From Nitrososphaera sp. UBA210 (lineage in GTDB: Archaea; Thermoproteota; Nitrososphaeria; Nitrososphaerales; Nitrososphaeraceae): a DNA stretch of 14,357 nt. Position 1 is the first letter of the stretch. Each line of letters opens with the position of its first letter. Position numbers and translations under genes: made by a program. The notes below the pieces were generated by a model that was given only the letters and a program-made list of their open reading frames with translations, ran no database searches and had not been told where the DNA came from. The stretch lies in NCBI GenBank assembly GCA_002494895.1, contig DADA01000106.1:1-14357 (forward strand). Reading direction: 5' to 3'. Below are positions 1 through 4,726 of the stretch, one piece after another.

Positions 1-75
1 ACAGTAATAACAGTCATGGACAAGAGGCGCATATCAAAGATGAAGGAGTTCGGTGACACAGCCGACCTAGTGTAG
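1..75 (+). CDS. C-terminal end of a protein, probably an ABC transporter permease (partial)
   Basis: Frame 1 is open from the window edge to a TAG at 73-75 and reads TVITVMDKRRISKMKEF, then GDTADLV. A hydrophobic run followed by basic residues and a short polar tail is a common ending for inner-membrane permeases of the nitrate/sulfonate/taurine ABC family. The next gene, 14 nt downstream on the same strand, is the ATPase of exactly that family, so a permease-ATPase operon is the natural reading. Only 24 residues are visible, so the family call rests mostly on context. Confidence 0.55.
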   Translation, partial: TVITVMDKRRISKMKEFGDTADLV

Positions 76-89
76 GCAGCAAGATAGAA

Positions 90-881
90 TTGGCAAAACT
101 GGAAGCGAGAAACATTGGCAAGTGGTTCACATCTACCGAAGGAAACCAAACCCAGACCATCGATGCGATAAGGGATGTCAACCTGTCAATAGACGAGGGG
201 CAGTTTGTCTGCTTTGTTGGGCCATCTGGCTGCGGCAAGACCACCCTTTTGAACATCCTTGCAGGTCTTGACAAGCCGACTGAGGGCGAGGTCGTCCTTG
301 ATGGCCGCCCCGTTATTGAAACAGGCCCGGACAGGTGCATGGTCTTCCAGGAGAGTGCGCTGTTTCCGTGGCTCAAGGTCATTGACAATGTTGAATTCGG
401 ATTAAAGATGAAGGGAGTGGAAAAGCCCAAACGGCACGAGCAGGCCATGCACTACCTGGAAATGATGCAGCTGACAAAGTTTGCTGACGCCTACACCTAC
501 CAGCTCTCGGGCGGCATGAAGCAGAGGGTCGCGATTGCGCGCGCCATAGTGATGGACCCCGAAGTATTGCTGATGGACGAGCCTTTTGCAGCGCTCGACA
601 GCCAGACTCGGGACTTGCTGCTGGTAGAGCTCCAGCTGATCTGGGCAAAGACCAGAAAGACGATTGTGTTTATCACGCACAACATAACCGAGTCAGTCTG
701 CCTGGGGGACAAGGTCGTCGTGTTCAGCAAGCGACCGGGCAGAGTGAAGAAGGAAGTAACGGTCAACTATCGCCGGCCCAGGCTCCCGGAGGATGAGAAC
801 CTACGCGAATACCACCGGCAGATCGTGGACGCGATGCAGGGCGAGATAGTGTCCGAAAAGAAGGCAAAGGCTAGCGGCTGA
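90..881 (+). CDS. ABC transporter ATP-binding protein, nitrate/sulfonate/taurine (NrtD/SsuB/TauB) type
   Basis: ATPase subunit that powers import of a small oxyanion or organic sulfonate-like solute at the cytoplasmic membrane. All ABC motifs are intact in the 263-aa product: Walker A GPSGCGKT at 44-51, Q-loop Gln87, signature LSGGMKQR at 139-146, Walker B VLLMDEP at 159-165, D-loop ALD at 168-170 and switch His197. The MVFQESALFPWLKVIDNV stretch after the Q-loop and the tail after the H-loop (KRPGRVKKEVTVNYRRPR) are typical of COG1116. The start is TTG; it places the N-terminus at the usual distance from Walker A and lies 14 nt after the preceding stop, so the two genes are probably co-transcribed. 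The substrate cannot be told from the ATPase alone. The gene converges on the next one with a 1-nt gap. Confidence 0.93.
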   Translation: MAKLEARNIGKWFTSTEGNQTQTIDAIRDVNLSIDEGQFVCFVGPSGCGKTTLLNILAGLDKPTEGEVVLDGRPVIETGPDRCMVFQESALFPWLKVIDNVEFGLKMKGVEKPKRHEQAMHYLEMMQLTKFADAYTYQLSGGMKQRVAIARAIVMDPEVLLMDEPFAALDSQTRDLLLVELQLIWAKTRKTIVFITHNITESVCLGDKVVVFSKRPGRVKKEVTVNYRRPRLPEDENLREYHRQIVDAMQGEIVSEKKAKASG

Positions 882-882
882 G

Positions 883-1671
883 CTATTTTAGCTGGTTCAG
901 GAGATCTAGCCCAGACCTAAAGCTGTTTGGAGAAGTGAGCAGAATCCTGTCTGCTATCCTGCTCGCATGCTTTACAAAATCCACAGGGTTTTTTTCGTAA
1001 CCTGACCAATCAAGCCCTATCATTGAAGCAGACTGCCGGTTCTTGTCTGATGGGACCATAATCACGGCGGCAACTTTGATGTCGTGGGGCTTTGCAAGGT
1101 CTACTATCTCCCCAAGATCCGACAGCGATGATATAGACTGCGTCACAAAGGAATGTGGTCTGGCGTCAAGCTTTGCCTGGACGGACTTGGCCGGGCAGTC
1201 ACCCATCTTTGCTGGAAATGACAAATCAAGCTTTATCCTCTGGTCATACCCTTCTTTCTTGAGCATCTTCACAGCGGCGCTTGGCTTTAACCCGGAATCG
1301 CCGGCAGCTTCCGGAGGCCTGTCGCCCAAAAGAACAAGGAGATTTTCAACTCCTGCCAGAATTGCGTCCGAAACAGCCTGAGAAAGCGCAGTAAAATTGC
1401 GGTCTCGGACCCTAACGCTGCAGCTAAACCTGATTGCGTCCGCACCAAGTGACTTCTGGATAAAGGCCGCGGCTGTAACACCTGATACCCGCGGTATGCC
1501 GAGGACAGAGTCGGTCAGATGTATCCCGTCAGCAAGTTTAGCAAGATGTGACGCCCGCCCCGCCATTACCTTCAAGTCATTGTTGAGCTGATCGAGATCG
1601 AACCTATCGCCCCTGACTATCTTGGGCGGATTCAGCTCGTATGATACCTTCATCTCTTGGAACGAAATCAT
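883..1671 (-). CDS. Methylenetetrahydrofolate reductase-like flavoprotein (MetF/MTHFR superfamily)
   Basis: A 262-aa TIM-barrel-type protein with MTHFR landmarks: SYELNPPK at 10-17 (the glutamate corresponds to the catalytic Glu of MetF), GIHLTDSVLG at 49-58, RVRDRN at 87-92 and the strand-plus-turn LLVLLGD at 111-117 that contacts FAD and folate in MetF. Known members reduce methylene- to methyl-tetrahydrofolate (or the pterin analogue) with a flavin. The product is somewhat shorter than bacterial MetF (about 290-300 aa) and its C-terminal part is divergent, so the exact C1 carrier and electron donor are open. The ATG at 1669-1671 gives the expected short N-terminus before the SYELNPPK strand. 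It shares a 70-bp upstream region with the divergent Nudix gene. Confidence 0.75.
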   Translation of the reverse strand: MISFQEMKVSYELNPPKIVRGDRFDLDQLNNDLKVMAGRASHLAKLADGIHLTDSVLGIPRVSGVTAAAFIQKSLGADAIRFSCSVRVRDRNFTALSQAVSDAILAGVENLLVLLGDRPPEAAGDSGLKPSAAVKMLKKEGYDQRIKLDLSFPAKMGDCPAKSVQAKLDARPHSFVTQSISSLSDLGEIVDLAKPHDIKVAAVIMVPSDKNRQSASMIGLDWSGYEKNPVDFVKHASRIADRILLTSPNSFRSGLDLLNQLK

Positions 1672-1703
1672 TTTTGGGTCTTATTAAGTGCGATGTCGCA
1701 TGT

Positions 1704-1720
1704 CTAGAGCATATATCTAG
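1704..1720. promoter_or_regulatory. TATA region between divergent MTHFR-like and Nudix genes, inside a short inverted repeat
   Basis: The AT-rich core ATATATC at 1711-1717 is flanked by CTAGA (1704-1708) and TCTAG (1716-1720), a perfect 5-bp inverted repeat. The core lies 25-31 bp upstream of the TTG at 1742, the spacing expected for a leaderless archaeal transcript. The same core could serve the minus-strand gene with a leader of about 15 nt. Promoter activity is inferred from position and composition only. Confidence 0.5.
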
Positions 1721-1741
1721 CCGGCAACAATCAGAGATCCG

Positions 1742-2314
1742 TTGCGACGGGAAGAGATACTATCGCGCCTTGCACCGGCTATTCGGCCCAGTCCATACCT
1801 ACCACGCGACGCCGCGGCAGCCACACCGTCCGCAGTCCTAGTGATAATCCACTACCACAGTTCATCCCGCCGTCCGCATGTCTTCATGACGAAAAGGAGC
1901 TCGAGCCTAAAGTCACATAAAGGTGAAATATCCTTCCCCGGCGGGAGATATACAGAAGCCGACGGAAGCCTGCTTGCCACGGCGTTGAGGGAAACGGATG
2001 AAGAAATAGGGATATCGTTCAGCCCGGATCAAGTCATTGGAAGCTTGCGGGCGGTAAGCACAATGACTTCCAACCACTTCATAGTGCCGTTCATAACATT
2101 GCAGGACAAGCTGCCTGAGCATAGGATTTCGAAAAATGAAGTGGAGGCGTTGTTGGACGCTCCGCTGATCGAAACGCTCAGGAGCATGGAGCCTGATGTC
2201 GAGCATTATCGGCTAGCCAAAGACGCTTTCAAGTTCACATATAACAACAACGCAATCTGGGGCGCTACCGCAAGAATAATGAAGCAGCTGTATGACCTGC
2301 TTGTAAAACAGTAA
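1742..2314 (+). CDS. Nudix hydrolase, CoA diphosphatase (NUDT7/YeaB-like)
   Basis: The 190-aa protein carries the CoA-specific motif of this Nudix branch, VFMTKRSSSLKSHKGEISF at 47-65 followed directly by PGG, and then a Nudix helix with the REtxEExGI core (RETDEEIGI at 83-91). The acidic residues of this core coordinate the catalytic metal. Family enzymes split CoA or its derivatives into phosphopantetheine and 3',5'-ADP, trimming the CoA pool. The spacing between PGG and RE is one residue longer than in the general Nudix signature, which is normal for CoA diphosphatases. The start is TTG, 25 bp after a TATA-like core, consistent with a leaderless mRNA. The call to this subfamily is firm; activity on a particular acyl-CoA is not determined. 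Confidence 0.87.
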   Translation: MRREEILSRLAPAIRPSPYLPRDAAAATPSAVLVIIHYHSSSRRPHVFMTKRSSSLKSHKGEISFPGGRYTEADGSLLATALRETDEEIGISFSPDQVIGSLRAVSTMTSNHFIVPFITLQDKLPEHRISKNEVEALLDAPLIETLRSMEPDVEHYRLAKDAFKFTYNNNAIWGATARIMKQLYDLLVKQ

Positions 2315-2517
2315 TCAGTTTTGACGCCACCAAGATCATATGTTTGGATCTCATCAGACCGTCGTGATTTCTTCATCGCTTGTTGCTCCCACGGATAACA
2401 GGTCATCATTTGAGCGCGAATAATTCGTCATCGTGGCTTATAGAGCTACTGGGCGGTATGAATTCTTGGTAGGTGGAGCGAGCTTTGGAAATTCAAGGCA
2501 GTGCATGTGTCTGTTGT

Positions 2518-2528
2518 ACAAAAAATTA
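2518..2528 (-). terminator. U-rich terminator of the small HEAT-like gene
   Basis: On the minus strand the TAA stop (2526-2528) is followed immediately by six T residues (2520-2525). Short oligo-T tracts are sufficient intrinsic termination signals for archaeal RNA polymerase. Adjacent bases 2514-2521 form the palindrome TTGTACAA. There is no stable hairpin before the T tract, so this is an archaeal-type rather than bacterial-type signal. Confidence 0.35.
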
Positions 2529-2810
2529 AGGGGGCAGGTCAGCCAGTCTGAGTTCCTTTTTTGCCTCTACCCCTTCTTCGTCTTTTTTTTGAACTTCTGC
2601 GTTTTCCTTTTTTTCCCTGATCGCCTTTATCGCATCAATGCAGATCTTCTTTATGTCCTCATGCATGGTGACATTCATGATTTCTTCAAGCGAGGAAAGC
2701 GCCGTTGCGCCCCGATTTGATAATTCGTTGATGGCGGTTTTCTTTGCCTCAGTGTCGTCTGCCCACTTTGCGGTTTCCTTTAGCTGCCAGATCTTTTTCT
2801 CTTCTGACAT
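2526..2810 (-). CDS. Small helical protein with HEAT-like segment, function unknown
   Basis: A 94-aa product starting at ATG (2808-2810). Residues about 20-65 (AKKTAINELSNRGATALSSL, then EEIMNVTMHEDIKKICIDAI) have the alternating helix pattern of about one and a half HEAT/PBS-type repeats, which act as protein-binding scaffolds. The C-terminal third is highly charged (Lys/Glu-rich), ending in LADLPP. Coding is supported by a TATA-like AATAAATA (minus strand, 2843-2850) about 33-40 bp upstream and an oligo-T tract right after the stop. I do not recognise a named family and no enzymatic role is suggested. The 72-aa minus-strand frame at 2749-2967 overlapping its start has no promoter-like support. 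Confidence 0.7.
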   Translation of the reverse strand: MSEEKKIWQLKETAKWADDTEAKKTAINELSNRGATALSSLEEIMNVTMHEDIKKICIDAIKAIREKKENAEVQKKDEEGVEAKKELRLADLPP

Positions 2811-2830
2811 CAGATCGACCCGTACAGTAA

Positions 2831-2850
2831 TACAACAGGTTGTATTTATT
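2831..2850 (-). promoter_or_regulatory. TATA box and overlapping inverted-repeat operator candidate
   Basis: A perfect inverted repeat TACAAC-AG-GTTGTA at 2831-2844 overlaps the downstream edge of the minus-strand TATA-like box AATAAATA (2843-2850). It lies 21-34 bp before the ATG at 2810, which places it between TATA box and transcription start, where archaeal repressors commonly bind. Read on the plus strand, the same AT-rich block lies about 31 bp before the structured element at 2881, so the site might serve both directions. No regulator is identified. Confidence 0.4.
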
Positions 2851-2880
2851 GACGCCGCCTAGCATCATGGGCAAATTATC

Positions 2881-2946
2881 TGCGTTACGGAGTGATGACG
2901 GGCTGTCACTACCGAAAAATTGGATGATAGTTCTGAGTGTAACGCA
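2881..2946 (+). ncRNA. Candidate structured small RNA with C/D-box-like motifs
   Basis: A 66-nt element is closed by a perfect 8-bp stem, TGCGTTAC (2881-2888) with GTAACGCA (2939-2946). Inside it, GTGATGA at 2892-2898 matches the C-box consensus RUGAUGA and CTGA at 2933-2936 matches the D box, both close to the closing stem as in archaeal C/D guide RNAs; a degenerate D' (CCGA, 2912-2915) is possible. No convincing C' box is present, and a competing hairpin (2888-2895 with 2906-2914, 8 bp with one bulge) uses the same bases. A TATA-like TATTTATT at 2843-2850 lies about 31 bp upstream. The element may be a single-guide C/D sRNA, another structured RNA, or simply a fold of untranscribed DNA. Confidence 0.35.
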
Positions 2947-2993
2947 ATTAGTCCATAGATGCCTCAACTGCTTATCATCAGAGATGTGTTCTA

Positions 2994-3007
2994 ATTAGCG
3001 AACTAAT
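2994..3007 (-). other. Small UUCG hairpin just downstream of the tRNA
   Basis: On the minus strand ATTAG-TTCG-CTAAT forms a 5-bp hairpin with a UUCG tetraloop, starting 7 nt after the tRNA 3' end. It could mark the end of the tRNA precursor or guide trailer processing. A second ATTAGT at 2947-2952 could pair with the same 3' arm over a longer distance. No run of T follows at once, so it is not called a terminator. Confidence 0.3.
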
Positions 3008-3013
3008 GATCAG

Positions 3014-3108
3014 CGGGCCCGGTGGGCTTCGATCCCACGACAACTGGCTTCGGAGGCATGTGCTTCTCTGGAAGAAACAGCACCCTGTCCTGACTAGGCG
3101 ACGGGCCC
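3014..3108 (-). tRNA. tRNA-Arg(CCG) with a 20-nt intron in the anticodon stem
   Basis: Read 3108 to 3014, the gene has acceptor GGGCCCG pairing with CGGGCCC, D-arm GCCT/GGGT with an AGTCAGGACA loop, a 5-nt variable region TTGTC, T-stem GTGGG/CCCAC and discriminator G; CCA is not encoded. The sequence between the D and variable arms is 20 nt too long. Removing 3058-3077 gives the 17-nt anticodon arm CTGGC-CTCCGAA-GCCAG: a perfect 5-bp stem, U33 and anticodon CCG (3051-3053), reading arginine CGG codons. The mature tRNA is 75 nt. A20 in the D-loop and C35 are known arginine identity elements and are present. The T-loop is ATCGAAG, with A rather than U at position 54. A TATA-like box lies 24-31 bp upstream. 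Confidence 0.9.
3058..3077 (-). other. tRNA intron at non-canonical position 29/30 with bulge-helix-bulge splice site
   Basis: The precursor folds into the archaeal splicing-endonuclease substrate. The outer helix is AGG/CCT. Bulge 1 is TG|T and bulge 2 is AT|G, both cut after their second base. The central 4-bp helix is GTGC (exon 1) with GCAC (intron 3' end). The inner helix is TTCT/AGAA with a 5-nt loop TCCAG. Cutting at the two bars and ligating restores a perfect anticodon stem. Most archaeal tRNA introns sit at 37/38; insertion between bases 29 and 30 within the stem is non-canonical and normally requires the broad-specificity form of the endonuclease. Confidence 0.88.
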
Positions 3109-3130
3109 TGCCTACGATCAAAATGCAACC

Positions 3131-3139
3131 TAATATATG
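3131..3139 (-). promoter_or_regulatory. TATA box of tRNA-Arg
   Basis: The minus strand shows CATATATTA at 3131-3139, 23-31 bp before the first base of the tRNA (3108), which fits the archaeal TATA-to-start distance with almost no leader. It is the only clear TATA-like block in the vicinity. Confidence 0.55.
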
Positions 3140-3155
3140 GAATGTGTCAGCGCTT

Positions 3156-3183
3156 TTGCACGGAACTTTTTTCCGAGATGCAA
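3156..3183. other. Bulged hairpin in the tRNA-Arg/162-aa gene intergenic region
   Basis: TTGCA-CGGAA (3156-3165) pairs with TTCCG (3171-3175) and TGCAA (3179-3183), giving two 5-bp helices around a 5-nt CTTTT loop with a 3-nt AGA bulge on one side. A second small hairpin, ATCAT-TCG-ATGAT, follows at 3199-3211. The 335-bp stretch 3109-3443 otherwise holds only the tRNA promoter on the left and the TATA box of the next gene on the right. I see no convincing coding frame in it; the longer frames there lack start context and cross the tRNA. Confidence 0.3.
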
Positions 3184-3411
3184 GATTTCTCTTGTTTCAT
3201 CATTCGATGATTGCTTGCAAACTGGCGAGCGCTCAAGTATTTAGCGGCCCCATGACTTGCGGAAGTAGCGCAATTCATCCGTCATGTCTGTGTCCTCCGA
3301 TTTCCTAATAGCGGGATGCAAATATTGCACGCATCAATGCTAATTATTGCATTATTCTGCCATTCCTGATTGCATGGGCCGCTACATTTCAAATTCTGGC
3401 TCTCAATTCCA

Positions 3412-3421
3412 AAAGTTATAT
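3412..3421 (+). promoter_or_regulatory. TATA box of the 162-aa gene
   Basis: AAAGTTATATATC spans about 3411-3423, with the TATATAT core 25-30 bp before the GTG/ATG pair at 3444/3447. This spacing supports a leaderless transcript starting at one of these codons rather than at the internal ATG 3504. Confidence 0.5.
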
Positions 3422-3443
3422 ATCTTAGAATCGCCCTAATGAA

Positions 3444-3932
3444 GTGATGTACGCAAGGCTCTGCAGTATCGAGATTCTTTCTAGCTACATAAAGGAAGTC
3501 AGCATGGGCGACATGCTCACGGTTCAAGCGCTCATCACCAACCCGCTTGACTGGCATCATTTTTACGAGAAAATCTCCACGATAAGAACTGGCGACAAGA
3601 CTGACTTTACCGTTGTCACAGGAGAAGGCGACAGAATAGTTGGTTCGGGCGATATTGTCGAGGTAGACAAGTGGAGCCACAAAGGCCAGTATGGATTCAA
3701 GGTCAAGGTAAACGTCAAGAAACAAAAGTCACTTACTGATAGGAGGATAAGAAGTGCGTCTAGACCCCCAAGGGCAGCACCTACTGCTCCAGAAAAACCG
3801 ATGCGGGCCCAATCTCAGCTACCGGCTCAGGCGGTGACGGCAGGGGGTGCCGTAACCATAATGACCCCGGAGGACATGTCTGCGTTCCGAGAAATGCTCA
3901 AAGGATCCCTTACCATGGATATTTCCAAATAG
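3444..3932 (+). CDS. Unrecognised protein: compact beta-rich domain, disordered linker, C-terminal helix
   Basis: A 162-aa product (GTG 3444; ATG 3447 is an equally good start, and ATG 3504 would remove 20 residues). Residues 22-92 alternate short polar and hydrophobic strands (TDFTVVTGEGDRIVGSGDIV and YGFKVKVNVKK), a pattern that suggests a small beta-barrel, possibly OB-like. Residues 93-132 are rich in Pro, Ala, Arg and Gln and are likely disordered. Residues 139-155 (IMTPEDMSAFREMLKGS) form an amphipathic helix, a typical arrangement for a tethered interaction motif. No catalytic motif, signal peptide or membrane span is visible. A TATA box at the right distance supports expression. Function unknown. 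Confidence 0.65.
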   Translation: MMYARLCSIEILSSYIKEVSMGDMLTVQALITNPLDWHHFYEKISTIRTGDKTDFTVVTGEGDRIVGSGDIVEVDKWSHKGQYGFKVKVNVKKQKSLTDRRIRSASRPPRAAPTAPEKPMRAQSQLPAQAVTAGGAVTIMTPEDMSAFREMLKGSLTMDISK

Positions 3933-3983
3933 CAACTGTGGATCTCGATAACATTATTCGATGTCCGGAAACTGGCTGATTAC

Positions 3984-3992
3984 ACTTATTAA
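3984..3992 (+). promoter_or_regulatory. TATA box of the phosphatase-argS operon
   Basis: ACTTATTAA at 3984-3992 lies 27-35 bp before the GTG start at 4019, consistent with leaderless transcription of the two-gene unit. It sits in the 86-bp gap after the 162-aa gene. Confidence 0.45.
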
Positions 3993-4018
3993 TCAACAAA
4001 TCGCGGATAGCTCCGCCT

Positions 4019-4726
4019 GTGAAAAAATTCAGGGTTTTTGCAGTTGACATCGACGGCACTCTGACTGAAAATGGCGGGGGTGCCATTCATCTCGCGGCTC
4101 TTGCCAAGCTCCGACACCTTGAAAGGCTTGGTCACAATGTGATCTATGTCACGGGCAGATCTTCGATCGAGGCATTCGTACTCGCGGTTTTCGGCGGCAC
4201 AACGCGCATCGCAGTCGGGGAGAACGGGGGCGCGATCACTGTGGCGCCGCAGGAGCACAGGCTTCTTGCAAGTAGGGAAAAATGCATTCAGGGCTATGAA
4301 TTGCTAAGGAAAAGCTTGGACGGAGTGCAGGTAAAGCCCGTCTTTCCAAGAATGACCGAAGTTGTTCTGCTGCGGACATTTGATCTGAAGGAAGGCCAGA
4401 AAATTCTGGACGAACGCGGCCTTGCGCTTTATCTATCGGATAGCAAATATGCCTTTCACATAAATGAAAGGGGAGTGCACAAGGCCAAGGGATTGGGTGA
4501 GGCGCTCAAGCTGCTAAAGGCGGAACCGGAAGAGACAGTGACTATCGGCGACAGCGAGACCGATGTCCCGATGTTTGAAATCTGTGGCTGCAGCGTGGCC
4601 CTGGGCCACTCAGAGCAAGGTGTGAAGGCGAAAGCCACCCACATAGTAGACGGAAAAGAAGGTTTTGGGCTAGCCGAAGCAATAGATTTCCTTGCGCTAA
4701 ACTATCTGGGAGTGAAACTAGGTTGA
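4019..4726 (+). CDS. HAD-superfamily phosphatase, archaeal phosphoglycolate phosphatase type
   Basis: A 235-aa class IIB HAD (Cof-type) phosphatase with all four motifs: DIDGT at 10-14 (Asp10 nucleophile, Asp12 acid/base), T45 in VTGRS, K155 in HKAKG, and GDSETD at 177-182 for Mg binding. The length and the cap-domain position between motifs II and III match archaeal phosphoglycolate phosphatases, which hydrolyse 2-phosphoglycolate and clear a product of DNA repair and oxygenation side reactions. Related enzymes act on sucrose- or mannosyl-phosphates, so the substrate is a family-level inference. The GTG start puts the nucleophile at the usual residue 10. The last 4 nt overlap the TTG start of argS, pointing to translational coupling. 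Confidence 0.85.
   Translation: MKKFRVFAVDIDGTLTENGGGAIHLAALAKLRHLERLGHNVIYVTGRSSIEAFVLAVFGGTTRIAVGENGGAITVAPQEHRLLASREKCIQGYELLRKSLDGVQVKPVFPRMTEVVLLRTFDLKEGQKILDERGLALYLSDSKYAFHINERGVHKAKGLGEALKLLKAEPEETVTIGDSETDVPMFEICGCSVALGHSEQGVKAKATHIVDGKEGFGLAEAIDFLALNYLGVKLG

Noticed and set aside
3014..3108. tRNA with long variable arm (Leu/Ser type) or intron at 37/38
   Set aside because: The variable region is 5 nt, and no 37/38 excision gives a paired anticodon stem with U33; only the 29/30 excision does.
3006..3308. 100-codon plus-strand frame across the tRNA
   Set aside because: It reads through the antisense strand of a well-supported tRNA gene and the composition is not protein-like.
3282..3725. 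147-codon minus-strand frame opposite the 162-aa gene
   Set aside because: It runs antisense to a frame that has a TATA box at leaderless spacing, and it has no promoter or recognisable domain of its own.
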